64,000 nt of DNA, taken from Immersiella caudata. Its lineage: Eukaryota; Ascomycota; Sordariomycetes; Sordariales; Lasiosphaeriaceae. Both the position numbers and the translations under genes were made by a program. Under the pieces are notes generated by a model, which saw only the letters and a list, made by a program, of their open reading frames with translations, had not been told where the DNA came from and ran no database searches. Location: positions 3,410,001-3,474,000 of the forward strand of contig JAULSU010000001.1 of NCBI GenBank assembly GCA_030512335.1, given 5' to 3'. Positions 23,545-35,863 of this stretch are shown piece by piece (positions within the stretch are counted from its first letter, which is position 1; the number at the start of each line of letters is the position of its first letter).

Positions 23545-25701
23545 TTTCTGGGAAGCGGGAGTTAGCGTTCGAGGAGAGTATTCGGGAATGCGCCGTCAAC
23601 GCTTGGAAAGGCATGAGTGCTCACTCACGAGCATAGGGGTCTTGGTGGAGGCCAGACGAGCTGCAGGATCAATCCGCCCACCAAGGGTAGAGGACAAGGT
23701 AGCCAGGGGTTGGCTGAAAACCTTCGTTTGTGTTATCCCCTCCCGGGTATGGCAGGCGAGACTGGTGATTAGGGTGCGGGAGTAATGATGGTGGTGGACT
23801 CTGGCTTCCGCCCAAGCTGTTGAGGGGGCCGTAAAGAAGGAAATCGATAACGTAGCGTCTCTCTGGTCCCTGAAGACGGTATAGAGATCAGTGGAAAATG
23901 TTTATGGCGAGGTGAAAATGACCCGGGGAAGGTGGCCAGTATGCCTGGGGATGGACAAATCGTCCAAGATCCCACAGTCAACAAAGCTGGGACTTCCAGG
24001 GGCAGAATTACGAGAGATGACGACAACTGAACCATGGGAATGGACAGGTCGTTTGGTTGGGGCCAGTCGGAAGAACGAGGTGGGAAAGGCCAATGAGCGG
24101 AAATGAGACAACCCGCGGCCGAGCAGGAGAAATCGGGAAAGAGATGGACGGTGTAGGGAAGGAGCTCCTGCCCCTAACGCCAGGACAAGTTTTTCAGCCG
24201 CTGCCTGAGGACGCGACGCCAAAAGACGCGTGATGGATAAGACTTGAGCCTGCCAAACCACCGCAGTGCTTTCTGTTCGTTACCCAAGAGTTTGATGGAT
24301 TGGCTGGTGGTTGAACCAAGTGCACTTGCACGCTGGTATATCGAGCCAAAGTTGAGGTTGTAGACCAGAATTCGGGCGAAGAGAAACAGCGATTGGTCGG
24401 GATCGGGCTGCATTGGTCTCCTTTTCTGGTTGAATTGATGTATAGATAACTGCCGTCCACTGACATTTTCCTGCCGGTGTTACCTGGTGATGTCCTGGTA
24501 AGCAGCTTCCGTGGTGTTGAGGGGGCCGTATTGCGGGCTCGAAGGCTGCCTCGTGTCCTTGGCGGTTAGATCAGGGGACCACGGCGTACAGCGCAGCCTT
24601 AGGATCTCGGGGCGAGAAGCCAGAGCTATATTATGACGGGGAGGCTGTGCTGGGGAAGAGGAAAGGGCCCGTAGGAAGTTTTGTGGAGGAAAACGAAGGG
24701 GTGGCGGCAGGATAGGTGAGGAGACGTTGTCTAGCTCTGAAGGAACACATTGGCAGGATTCGGTGGACAAGGTGTTGTAGAAACCAGCTTGTGGAAACCA
24801 AGTCATCGAGAAGTATGCCAGAACAAAGCGGAAGGCGCTCAGTAACAGAACCACTCGCAACAAAAAACCACTAGTACTAAGAAGCCCCAGCGAGGAACCT
24901 TCCCAGTCACTGCCATGAAGAACGAATAGGAGATGTATAATCACCCAAAAGCCCGGCCGTTCCATGTTCAAAGGGCGAGTCTGTGAGGCAAAATGCTTGA
25001 CCACAAGTCTGTGATCTATTGTTATAGCGACAGCGGCCTGAGCTTTGGGGCGGGAGAGCTGTTGTTAGAAGAAATTGGTAACCTGGTGACATTGAGTGAT
25101 CGGGAAGGCAGTTATGAGACGTGGCACGTATGACGCTAGAAAGGCGGCATTTGATGGCAATGTTGAAGACGGTGGTGAGGCCTGACAGAAGGGAAGGATT
25201 GAGAGGAGATTTGGGTCACACCCAATAGCAGAATTGACGATATGTCGGGTGCTGAGGGCTAAATCCGCCGAAGGAGGACGGGGGGCTTGGAATCTGAGGT
25301 CGAATGAGCACATTGAATGGGACGGAAATAGTGCCATGGTAGCAACTTGGCGACGAGCATTTATGTTGGAAAATTTGGCTGCAGAGCGGCCGCAAGGTAA
25401 GGAAGGTAGAACGGCATAGCGGTCTTAAGGTGAAGTGTTGGGGATAGGGGAAAGGGGCCTGGGGTCACTGATGTTTGTTCGTTACACATTTCGAATTGAC
25501 GGTTTCCGCAAACGAATCGTCAAGTACGCGAAATGATAGCGTGCCGCTCTTCTCTTGCCTTATATCCTATCCAGCATTGGGATTGCTGGCAGGTTATTAG
25601 ATTGCAGGAGGTGATGCGAAGATTCCTCAAGAACGACTTTAAACTGTTGTATCAAAGGGGGTCTGTCTGAGGTAACTTTCAATGTCGGAGTTCCTGCTGG
25701 C
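23545..25701. other. intergenic region, no gene supported
   Basis: About 2.2 kb upstream of the zinc-finger/AT-hook gene and downstream of the Rab prenyltransferase. One 160-codon frame from an ATG near 24965 (minus strand) begins with hydrophobic residues but has no domain and ends in low-complexity sequence; I do not call it. The region could hold a long 5' untranslated leader. Confidence 0.4.
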
Positions 25702-26746
25702 TCACCATCCGAGCACCCGCTCGACTGTTGACTTTGGCAGGCAGTAGACTTCGTCGACAGGCTGGAGTCCTGGGTATCCTAGCAAGCTCAAGCCCGTGAT
25801 GCTGAAAACAGTATGCCAGACGTCGACCATGTCGCCCGGCCTGTCGGCAATACCACCACCTTGAGGATCCTGACAGCTCAGTATGAAGGCTATGAGGGAA
25901 TCTCTGTCGATCCAGTGGATCTTGCCAATCATCTCCAAGCTGCTCAGAACCCACCAGCTGTAGCAAGAGTCCTCTTGCTTCTCAGGACGCCCATTGAGAC
26001 CACCGCGCCCGACCTGTCTTTCGCTCAGCCACCTCCCCAGTCGGTCTGTGTCGATAAGATCCTTTCTGCCGGCGATGCTCAGGGCGGCGACACAGGTGAA
26101 TATCTGTGCCGCATGGGATTCCGCTCCAGGGCCTGAACCGTATCCACCATCAAAGTTGGCACATGCCGCTATGTGATCGACAGCCTTATCGACATCAACC
26201 AGGTCGAGAAGTCTGAGGAGCGACAGCGCGTTGAGGGCGCCGTAGAGGAAGCGGGTGTCATGCTCGCCCCACTCGTCGCCAGCGAACGTGCCTGTCTGAC
26301 GGTTCTGGAGGTCCGAAATATCTACCTCACCGTCAGTGCTACAGCTCGCACTCGAATGCACGGAGTGCCATACATTTTCCCACCTGAGCCTTGCCGTTTC
26401 CCTTGCCACGAGCCTCGAGCTCGTCAAGGGCATCGACCATGGCGAGAATCTGCACTGCACTTACGGTGGAGAGCATGTGGGCGTCGTGGCCAGGCGCAGC
26501 TCCGAACCCACCGTTTTCATGCTGGCATGAAAGCACAAAGTTGATGGTTTCATCGCGCGGCAGAGCATCGGGATCACCCAATATGTGGAGTGCTGTGAGA
26601 CCCCAGTAGAGGCCGTTGAGGCGCAGGTGCTCTGTCAACCAGTATTCGTAATCATCTTTCCGGGTGTCCAGGCTTTGGATGTATTTGACGTGAGCTTCGG
26701 TGAGAAGCTGGAGCTCTTCAGGAAGGTCTGCAGCTTTTTCACTCAT
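25702..26746 (-). CDS. bet2: Rab geranylgeranyltransferase beta subunit
   Basis: Two exons (26746-26374, 26321-25702) give 330 aa, the usual size. With the alpha subunit it adds geranylgeranyl groups to the C-terminal cysteines of Rab GTPases presented by Rab escort protein. Prenyltransferase repeats are clear: INFVLSCQHENGGFGAAPG, HIAACANFDGGYGSGPGAES, WLSERQVGRGGLNGRPEKQE and FILSCQDPQGGGIADRPGD. The zinc-binding Asp and Cys lie in the EDSCYSWW region and the His in VDVWHTVF. Splicing at the 52-bp intron restores VGKYISDLQNRQTGTFAGDEWGE. The start at 26746 (MSEKAADLPEEL) fits the family; an in-frame codon upstream is unneeded. No oddities. Confidence 0.95.
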
Positions 26747-29534
26747 GGCTGGGTTTAAGATTTGAGATCTGAATTGCCAGGTTCGAATCAAGGTTGAGGT
26801 GAGGTGCCATGGGTGTTGTGTGGAAGCTGAGATGTTAGGTAAGACGCATGGCAGTGTCCCGTGACCTAGGTCCCACCCAAATTATTTTGCCCGTGGCGGG
26901 TGGCTACAAACCGAGTCCCGCTCCCGGATTTCGGGGGTCCCGACAACATCGTTTCCCGTATGCTCTTCCAACCTAGGTACCCGATGACGTCTTAGGTTGC
27001 TAATTTCCATGCCTTTGCGCCGAGGTAACTAGCGATACGGACTGTTGCTTGGGAACCGGCGGTATCGTAAAGGCAACAAAGGCTCACGTCAACAGGACAG
27101 ACCATCAACTCAGTGTGTGTGGTTAGCGGGACGAGGAGCCATAATGCGACGGCTCCTTCTCTCATCATGTCATCATTACCGCAATAAGGACTGCTCCTTC
27201 GCTGTAAGTAAAACGATAACCTTTGCAGGAGGCCAGATCTCAGAGGCGGGCCCACAGGGGGATCGCGAATTTCAGTCAGACCCTCGAGTGAAATTCAATG
27301 GTGCACAAAACTCAGCCTGCCTAGTCATGTCAAATGGCGACGAACCCGTCAACTCAAGATAAAGTCTCCTTTTTGCGTCTGAAAAACATCAGAGAAGCAT
27401 TTCCGTGCTCTGTTTCCAGAAATAACAGAACCCTGCTGAAGCCTGCGAGAAGGTGTCTTGATGGAAGCGGTACGGTTGGTGATAGCTCCCTGAATTAGGA
27501 GGGCGATGGGGGATCTACACAAGGAGCGTGTTCAGAACGGCTGGCGAACTCTGAGCTGGTTGAGAGCAATACTACGAGCAAGGATTGAAACCGGGGGAAT
27601 TTCCGGCGAAGCACACAGTCTCCGTTGTCCTTGGGACTTCGGGAAGCTGTTTCCGTGGCGCAAGGTTTCTCTTCTTGGCGGCGAGTTTTTTAACACTTGG
27701 GATTATGCCCAGCCTACCTTATGGAGTAGGCACGGATCTGTACCTCCAGGCAGGACGGAGGCTGGCTCGGATGGCAAGAAGTTTCGGGGCCCACATCCAG
27801 ATCCAAATTTGATCCACGAGCCCGCCTTATCGGGTTGCCTGTTCTTAACAGCGAAATCATTGGATATAGCCGGCGCCTACGCAATTTGTACCCATTTGCG
27901 CAGCCAGCAGTTCGTGGTCTCCAATCCCATCAAGTGCACGAGCCAGTTGAAAGCCACTGTGCCAAGAGCCGTGTGCCGAGTTTCAGATTTGGGTGTGTTC
28001 CTGAGCTAGACCCGAAGTAGACTAGGGTAGACAACCCCTCGATTGTCGCTCTTCGTTCAGCATCTAGCCAGGCATCGAGAGCATTGTAGGAGGGGCGTCG
28101 TTTAGCTGAACGCAGCTAAGGTAGTAGGGAATTGAATTAAGAGTCTCCCCGTTAGCTGCCTCTCCTTTATGTCTCGCGCCTGTTAGGCGCTATTGGGTGT
28201 TCCGCACCACACATCTAGCGGCGGGTTTACAGGCAAGCCAGGAACGGGCGCATGTGGTGGGGTCAAAAGAATCACGGCGCTTGGGTTTCATCAGCTCGCC
28301 ATTTCGAATCGAGACCCGGAAGACTGTGATGAACTGCGTGACTGATGTTTTGCTTCTGGATCTGAGAGCTGGCTTTCCTTGCATACGTGCCCACCTACCT
28401 AGCACAGGTGACAAACAAAGAATTGGAGGGGGCGGGGCAAGTGGCCCCCTCCGCTTTAGTGTGGCTGACACCTATGATGGGGTTGGTGTGAATGGCACCT
28501 GGAGATAGATAGTTAGGCGGTTCCTTTGTTTGGGTATTGTGACGCTGAATAGGTGGATTGTTGAGCAGATTCCTCTGATTTACCAGTTTTCCGTAATCGT
28601 TAGTCCGGACCTGGAGACTTCTTCCATTTCATCGCGATTGTGGCAAAGGGAAGCGACGACCAGCACCCCTCTTCGATACCTATTTGAGATCTCCCGGCAC
28701 CAAACCACTGAACCGCACGCCCGCATGCATTCTCCGCTCCCTTGCTGCGAGTGCTGACTGCTGAGAGGTCGGCGTTTAGTCCACGTAACTACCCCTGGCC
28801 CTTCGCGAATACGTTTCAGAAGAACCTCCAGGAACCGTGCCAGGCGCTCTGCAACGCAACGCGCAACTACGACGCAACGCATTCTCGCACGCAGCCAGGT
28901 GGAGCGGGGCTCCAGACCGCTAGAAACCGACAAGACGGGGTTCTCGAGCTCCCGTCGGGTCTGCAGGAACAAGGAATCGACTAAAGTGCGAAGACAACGG
29001 CCTCGCACTCCGTGGACCAGTATTCGCTGGGCTGTCGACTCGCGCGCAAAGCCCTCCATTTGGACTGGACGATAAGGATCAGGATCTGGCATCTCACCTC
29101 CTGGTTTCGTTGGAAGTTGGGATTGCGAATTGTCGCACTGCGGCGGGGCTAGGGGAGCAGTCTACCTGGTATCTTCCTTTCTAGCGTGGCAGTCAGCATC
29201 TCCCGTCCATCTCGCCCTCGCCTCTGGCAGTAATTACCTACCTTCTATGCCCGACACCTCCTCCTCGCGCATTCGTGCAGCCTTGCCTATCCCTACCGGC
29301 GTCTTACGCAGGCCCTCGCGGCGAGCAGATCGCATCGATTTTCCGCCCACCTTCGGGTGGTGGCTCATTTGTCGCAGACCGCAATCTGCCTATTTTGCCC
29401 TGTAAGCTCCGACACAGTGAATCTGCTGCTGTTTGCGCACGAGACAGCTGGTTCTGCGGCAGCGCGCGACGGAACCAAGGAACGCCTGCTATAGTCATTA
29501 TTAGCTGGGCCTGCACTTGGCCGTCTCTGCAGCG
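26747..29534. other. 2.8-kb intergenic region, no gene seen
   Basis: Shared upstream region of two divergent genes (Rab prenyltransferase and RhoGAP). Frames of about 170 codons on either strand (27506-28009, 28580-29092) lack domains and the second lacks a supporting ATG context. A B-box-like GGTTCGAATC near 26783 is not backed by a foldable tRNA. Confidence 0.4.
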
Positions 29535-31668
29535 ATGGGTCGCAAACCCGTGCCCCAACCGCTTCCGCTGGAGGGCTCTATGCGCCCCGACGACCCTCGA
29601 CTCGGTGAAACTGGCCCAAAAACCGCGCCGCCAGACACAACGTCGCCCAGATCCCCACGCTCTCCCTTCCGGTTCGGCCAGAAAAAGGCAGATAGCGCCG
29701 CCGAATCCCAGGTGCTGCAGGTTACCGAGTTGCAGCAATCGATCCAGCAGCACTCCCTCGACGACACTCTGACCTCGCCCACGCACCAGGCGCAGCGCCG
29801 AGACCAATCCCCTGCCCAAAGCCAACAGCGAGGTCGTAGACATCAGCGCCAGGACGAGAGCAAGGCTTCGAAGTCTGGCTTCTTCCACTTCGGAAAGTCA
29901 TCCAAATCCACAGATCGTCTCAATACCTACCCGACGACAGAAAGAGGGGAAATAATGTCGAGGGACTCCGACCACCCCTCTCTCTCCAAGCAAAGCACAA
30001 AGCACTCAGGTATGGATGCCCGCCCCGGGGGTTTCTACCCCGCTGCCAGCCGTGAATGTCTGCTCATGCTGGGATCCCCTCTAGATTCATCCTACAACGA
30101 CCAGACCAACCCCAAAACAGCCACGATCTTGCCGTCCAAGTCCGAAGTATCGCTCGCCTCATCCACCGAATACGACAATTCGGGGACCCTTAAGAAAGGA
30201 AAGCCGAAGCCCTTCACTCTGCTGGGCCGTACTCGATCGATCAAAGACAATAAGGACAGCCCGAGCCCTAAGGAGGCTTACCCTGCTCCGGTGAGGATTG
30301 TTGAGCCAGAGCGGTCATACGCACCAGGGCCCTTGAGGACGGCGCCTCTCCAGGCCCACGATCGGTCCTTCCGCGATATGATGTCATCTGCTGTTCGGAA
30401 TCACTCCGCGGAGCGATCCCAGGTTAGAGACGTTTCGGGCAGCTCCCGGAGAGATGCCGATAACAATAGCAGCCGGTACCAACCATCGTCGTACAAGGAG
30501 AACAGCGGTTCGACATTCCTGAGTGGCTTGAAGAATAGCAAGGCGGCAGGCATCCTCAGCAAGGGGTTCTTTGGCGGTGGCGGGAGAAGCGAGAGTGCTG
30601 CACACCGAGAGCCAGTTGTTGACGACGAACACTATGTCCTGAAGGTGATCAATTTACCCCTTCTTGAGCAAACCCGCAAAACTAGGATATCAAAACGGCT
30701 AGAGGACTCTCGAGATAAAACGGAATTCTGGATGCCCGCCTTCCCATGGAGGGCCATCGACTACCTAAACTACAAGGGCAGTGATGTGGAGGGTCTTTAT
30801 CGGGTCCCTGGAAGCGGGCCGCAGATCAAGAAGTGGCAGCGTAGGTTTGACGAAGGTGCGTTGCTGCCAATAGAGCCGAACCCACGCATACAACTGTGCG
30901 GCTGCTAACGGATGCCAAACAGAACTTGATGTCGACCTGTTCGAGCAGCCTGACCTCTACGATATCAACATTATCGGTTCCATGCTCAAGGCTTGGCTTA
31001 GAGAACTTCCTGACGAACTCTTCCCGAAAGCCGCCCAAGACAGGATTGCAAGGGAATGCGCTGGTTCGGAAACCGTGCCACAGCTCCTTATTGACGAACT
31101 CTCGAATCTCTCGCCCTTCAACTACTACCTCCTTTTTGCCATCACCTGCCACCTGAGCCTTCTACTTGCTCACTCGGACAAGAACAAGATGGACTTTCGA
31201 AACCTCTGCATCTGCTTCCAGCCGTGCATGAAGATCGATGCCTTCTGCTTCAAATTCCTGGTGTGCGACTGGCGGGATTGCTGGAAGGGGTGTAAGAACG
31301 AGGCACTCTTCATTGAGGAGGAGTACGCTCTCTTCGACTCGCCACCGCCAAGGACGCTCCCGGGCCCAGAATCGTATGGAGAAGCTCGCAAGAATGGCAA
31401 CGCTAAGGAGGGCGTAAAGTCAGAGCCGGTAGAGGAGCGAAACGTTTCGTCTTCGGATAGCAGCAAGAACTCGAACCGCAGCGCGAGCGGGGGCGATCAG
31501 AAATCAAGGCTCAAGAAGAAGGCTTTGCCAGAAGCTGAGAGCACGGAGACGAGCTCCACGATCTCTACAACATTGACCATCAACAGCGAGAGAGAGGCGC
31601 AGCCGCGGGGTTCAGGAGATTTGCGCCCGCTTTCGCCTATAAAGCCGTTGTCTCCTCTGGGCTTTTGA
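29535..31668 (+). CDS. RhoGAP-domain protein
   Basis: Two exons (29535-30855, 30923-31668) give 688 aa. The first 370 residues are disordered and rich in Ser, Pro, Gln and basic residues. A RhoGAP domain spans about 395-600: the arginine finger is R423 in EGLYRVPGSG, and LKAWLRELPDELFP, SPFNYYLLFAITCHL and DFRNLCICFQP are the usual helices. The 67-bp intron splits the domain and splicing gives FDEELDVDLFEQ. The last 80 residues are again disordered and Ser-rich. It should speed GTP hydrolysis by a Rho-family GTPase, and thus act on polarity, actin or wall integrity; the partner cannot be told. In the CFQPCMK stretch, family members usually have an Asn after two hydrophobic residues of the helix, which I could not place with confidence. 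The start is the first ATG, at 29535. Confidence 0.93.
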
Positions 31669-32930
31669 GGGAGCAGCGATTACTTTCTGACCTGGTCTCT
31701 ATATGCAGTTGCGTTCACGATAATCCCGAAGCGCAATGTGCCGAATTCCATACGAGCGAGAGAAGCAGGACAAAGGGTTATCGTCTTTTGATCCTAATGA
31801 CCTGACGACGCAACGAATTTGCACGTTACCTATCCCCTGAGCCCGTAACGTCGCCCCTCTCTCGACATAGCTGATACTCCAGTACACGATCAAAGAGACT
31901 TCTGTTCTTTCTTTTTGTTCACCACACTTCATATGGCGGACTTTGCTTTGGGAAATACCCCTGTATTGCGTTTTAGTTCAAGCCCATTGCCTTCGAGCGA
32001 ATGGACTCACCGGTTTCTCCTTCTTTCTTTGGTAAAGTCATGTATTGCTTTCCACTCCGCTTGGCCTGGACCTGTCATGAGAGTGGAATTTGCTTTGCCA
32101 GTGGTTGCCTGGATGTTGATGAAGTGGCAAGGAAGAGCAAGCAAGTGACACGAGAGACATGGTAGCGAGCGAAAGAAATGATATTCAGTCGCTACCCGCC
32201 AGGCATTGGACATGTTGAAGGGGTCGGGAGCTGGCTGCCATAGCGAGGCCATGTTCTTTATTTATCGTTTATGATGGAGCATCGAAAAGCATGGGTTGAA
32301 GGGAATGGACTTGCCGGGTAACTGTACTTATAACGCTCTTCTTGCTAGCAGGTTTGGTGTGTAATGAGGACAATGCTTTGTGGCGGAATGGAATTGTCAG
32401 GTCCATTTGTTGTGCTACGGGAATTGCGGTAGAGTGTCTGAGGTTTTATTCCGAAAGTCGAGCTTGAGTGTCGCAGATAGTCAAGATATCAACATCAGCG
32501 TGGGTGCAGTCCTCAAATTTGATGTACGTCGGTATAAAGAGGATGTGGGACCTCCCCCTCCTTTCAAGGATAGGCAGTACGTGAGGACGTGAGGACGTGA
32601 GGATGTGAGGCATTGGGTCTTTTTACGATTGGGTATATCTTACAACTCACAGCCACCCTTAGCCGGCAGATGATTATTGTCACTTAGTTGTAGTAGTTCA
32701 CTATCTGCATCTACCAAGCGTATGAACGATTTTCCCATCCATACCCCTGACCTCAACGCCAACGAGTGAAGCCAGCCGCCAGAAACAGTAAACGCCGTCC
32801 ATGACATGGATAATGAAAAACACCTGTGATACTCCTGCCTCTCGTCGCTGGCCATCTCTTGAAAGCCAATCCAGCTCCAACACGAATGTCCCCTTCCTCC
32901 CAAGAGGTCCTCCAGGTGACGCTATACCCC
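31669..32930. other. convergent 3' flanks, no gene seen
   Basis: Separates the 3' ends of the RhoGAP and RRS1 genes. No coding frame is supported. It holds a small 8-bp tandem repeat listed separately. Confidence 0.45.
32579..32610 (+). repeat. 8-bp tandem repeat (ACGTGAGG)4
   Basis: Four head-to-tail copies of ACGTGAGG, the last with C to T at position 2 (ATGTGAGG). Copies 1-3 are identical. It lies in the RhoGAP/RRS1 3' flank and is probably a plain minisatellite. Confidence 0.9.
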
Positions 32931-33542
32931 CTACCTCCTCTCCGCAGCGTTCCGTTGATTGCTCCGCATTTTCCTCTCGTTCCGCTTGATCCTCTCTCGA
33001 ATCTCACGCCTCTTGTCCCCGCGTATGCTGGTGCCCTCCTTGCGCTCCTGCTCCTTCTTCGAATTGGGCACCTCGATAATCGGCTCTTCCTGCCCGGCCT
33101 TGTTGGCGCCCATGTACCCCCACTTGCGCCCAAACTCGCCCGTGACCTCGTCGTACGCCAGGTTGCGTCGCTGCTCGCGCGTCTTGGGCTTGATGCCTCG
33201 CCGCTTGGCGAAGGCGCTCCACTTGGTCTCGGCCTTGGGCGCTGGGACAGGCTTCTCGCGCGGGATGGCGGTTTGCGGGGGGGGAAGAGAGAGGAGTACA
33301 CCGGCCGGGGTGGAAGTAATGGGACAGGTGGTGAGGAGTTGGTTGATGAGGGATTGGGCGCCGTCACGGGCGATGGTGGCGAGGCTGGTTTCGCGTTGGG
33401 ATGGGTCGGGGGACATCTCGAGAGGGTTGGAGTCGTTGGCGAGAAGGAGGCCCAGGTCGAAGGTGTAAGGGGTTGGTTTGTCGACGGTGACGGGAAGCTT
33501 AGGGGCTTTTGATCCTCCTGCAGGAACAGTGGTGGCGGACAT
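32931..33542 (-). CDS. rrs1: ribosome biogenesis protein Rrs1
   Basis: A single 203-aa exon. Rrs1 works with Rpf2 to bring the 5S RNP (5S rRNA, uL5, uL18) into the pre-60S particle in the nucleolus. The N-terminal half contains the family stretch PYTFDLGLLLANDSNPL and the core motif KWSAFAKRRGIKPKTREQRR followed by DEVTGEFGRKWGYMGANK. The C terminus is strongly basic (RREIRERIKRNERKMRSNQRN). The length equals that of yeast Rrs1. It is divergent from the mS29 gene with 370 bp between start codons. Confidence 0.97.
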   Translation of the reverse strand: MSATTVPAGGSKAPKLPVTVDKPTPYTFDLGLLLANDSNPLEMSPDPSQRETSLATIARDGAQSLINQLLTTCPITSTPAGVLLSLPPPQTAIPREKPVPAPKAETKWSAFAKRRGIKPKTREQRRNLAYDEVTGEFGRKWGYMGANKAGQEEPIIEVPNSKKEQERKEGTSIRGDKRREIRERIKRNERKMRSNQRNAAERR

Positions 33543-33912
33543 GATTGCGGTGTTTGGCTGGTGTTGGTGTCGATGTTGCGACTGCTGGCTGGAGATGCAG
33601 GTTCATCTGTGAGCGAGAACCTCTTCCCAAAATTTGAGCGGTGATGGACGGCAGAATGAGTGGTAGTGCGGGACCACGATTGATTGGTTGAGGGTGTTCA
33701 ATTTGAGTGTAGGTTGGGTCCTGCAAAACGTCGGGGGTCGAGGTGGTTTGAGAGAGGTCCGAGCTCGAGAACTTTCGCGCGTGCTGATTTTGTTCGTCGT
33801 TGGATCCTCGAACCGACAGTGGCCGACTTCAATTGACGATTTCGACGGCGACCACGATGCGATAGGACACAAAGGAACGACAAGGAATTATCGAAAGCAG
33901 ATCAGGTGCACA
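33543..33912. promoter_or_regulatory. 370-bp shared promoter, RRS1 / mS29
   Basis: Two start codons face away from each other across this interval, so both promoters must lie in it. One gene serves cytosolic ribosome assembly, the other is a mitochondrial ribosome protein. I could not single out a binding site. Confidence 0.6.
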
Positions 33913-35420
33913 ATGTCGGCGCCCCTTTCGCTGAGGTGCCTCCTGCGGCCCTCGGCGCCGGTTCCTCGCTCGATCACTGCGGCGGCCTCGACGCCCTCCC
34001 CTTGGACTGCTACCTTCTCAACCACGGCCAGCGCGCAAAAAGATGGCCAGAAGATGGGAACGCCCAAAAAGATGTCAGCGAAAACTAAGGGGAGTGTGTC
34101 AACTCATATGAACCCCACGGGCAAGAAGCAGACCATGGCCAAATTCAAGAAGAATAAGGGAGCGAAGACTGGCAAGCCCCCACTGCCTGGTGAGCGCAAG
34201 GCTCTTCGCAAGCGGATTCAGCTCAGCAACAACAATGCTCTTCCCGTGGCAGGCCTTGTCGAGCTGGAGCCAAAGGATTTGCTCGACCCGACCAAAGTTG
34301 GGACCATGGTGGCGCTCCCGGGGGAGATGCAGGACAGCCTCCGAACTCTAGAAGCCTTTAAGCCGACACAGTTCTGGCCCATGTTCCGGCAGCCCGCGAC
34401 GCTCATTCGCTCCGAGACGGTTGATTTGATCGCTCAGATGCAGGAGGCGGCCAGCAAGAAGCAGATGCTCAGAGCCGTCATCACGGGCGAGAGGATAACA
34501 GGCAAGAGCTTGCTTCTCCTTCAGAGCATGGCGTATGGTTTGTCAAAGGAGTGGATAGTGATCAACATCCCTGAAGGTTTGTCTTCCATAAGGAGCTTGA
34601 GAGATCTTGGACAACATGCTGAAATCTTTGAACAGCGCAGGAGCTCACCACGGCATGCACGGAATACGCCCCTGTCCCTGATACCGAGCCTGTGCAGTAC
34701 ATGCAGAATAACTACTGCCTCAAGATGATCCAGGCCATTAAAAAAGCCAACTCGTCAGTCTTGGCCAAGCAGGCGACAGTGTACTCCCACCCTGAACTCC
34801 CCCAAAACATCCCCATCAACTCGAGCCTCCTCGCTCTCTTGAACGCGGCAAAGGAGCCTGAAAGCGCGTGGGTTGTCTTCCAAGCTTTCTGGAAGGAGTT
34901 GATGCACAAGGACGCCACCCGCCCACCCATCCTTTTCACACTCGACGGCCTCCAGCATATCATGAAGATATCCGACTACCGCTCCCCGGCCTTCGAACTT
35001 ATCCATTCCCAGGACCTGGCTCTTGTCCGTCTGTTCTGCGATACTCTTAGTGGTGCCAGCCCACTTCCTAATGGCGGCGCCATACTCGCGGCTACTACCC
35101 GCGGCAATGCGCCGCGCTCGCCCAGCATGGAGTTGGCGCTGGCGCAGCGAGAGGCCGAGCAGGCTGGCACAGAACCTCCTGCGCATGAGCCTTATTTCAA
35201 GGGGTATGATACGCGCTCCGAGGCGACGCTGAAGTCAGTCAAGGTGATGAAGGTGAAGGGCATGAGCAAGCTTGAAGCACGCGGCCTGATGGAGTACTGG
35301 GCATCAAGTGGCATTCTGCGAGCCACTGTTGATGAGAAGGCCGTGGCAGCAAAGTGGGCGCTTTCCGCTGGTGTCGTTGGTGAGATGGAGCGCGCGTCGC
35401 TGCTGACCATGCGTCCGTAA
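33913..35420 (+). CDS. RSM23: mitochondrial small ribosomal subunit protein mS29 (DAP3/Rsm23)
   Basis: Two exons (33913-34576, 34636-35420) give 482 aa. The N terminus is a mitochondrial presequence: Arg/Ser/Ala-rich without acidic residues for about 40 residues. A Lys-rich segment follows, then the P-loop GTPase-like fold of mS29 with GERITGKSLLLLQ as its nucleotide loop and WIVINIPEAQELTTACTEY across the intron. ILFTLDGLQHIMKISDYRSP holds the Walker B region. It sits in the head of the mitoribosomal small subunit. The intron donor GTTTGT is unusual but the acceptor CAG at 34633-34635 restores the conserved IPEAQ. The start at 33913 gives the targeting peptide directly. Confidence 0.94.
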
Positions 35421-35863
35421 GTTGGCCCTGTGGGTATCTTTTGTATGTAAACATAATCAAGATGTACTGTACAATACAGCCTGGTGGAAGTGGTGTAGAT
35501 CTGAGTCTGTATGATAGAGAGCTTAGAGCTATTAGACGTTGGAAGATGCACTTATGTATCCCTGTCGCCATGTGACAGACTGACTGACTAGCATACTTCA
35601 CATACATCCAAAAACGCTTCTGAGAGTACTTTGATCATCTACTCTACCGGCATCATTCCGATACACAGTCATAGTGCCCTTGATTCACTACAAATGCTTA
35701 CCAATTGATCCATCCTTCATCCCTCATGCATTCAACATTCAACGCATACGTCAGCCCCAAGTTTCCGCGCCCCTTTACACCACATAACGCCCAAAGTCTG
35801 TCCAACAAGCAAAGCCTACGAAACCCAAATCGGAGACACATCAGAAAACACGCCAGCCACAAA
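35421..35863. other. convergent 3' flanks, mS29 / MCM7
   Basis: Holds the 3' untranslated regions of two converging genes. No additional gene seen; an open frame on the minus strand into this stretch comes from reading through the last MCM7 intron. Confidence 0.5.

Noticed and set aside
24480..25004. 174-codon minus-strand frame with a hydrophobic start
   Set aside because: The frame opens with GTG, the internal ATG gives no domain, and the second half is low complexity. It could be a small membrane protein but I cannot support it.
26775..26800. GGTTCGAATC, a perfect tRNA B-box-like sequence
   Set aside because: The flanks do not form a T stem and no D arm or acceptor stem can be placed around it.
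27506..29092. Frames of 167 and 170 codons upstream of the RhoGAP gene
   Set aside because: No domain, poor start contexts and mixed composition; more likely promoter and leader sequence.
35698..35863. Longer C terminus for MCM7
   Set aside because: It results from reading through a 62-bp intron (35948-36009). Splicing gives a normal Mcm7 tail and stop at 35864.
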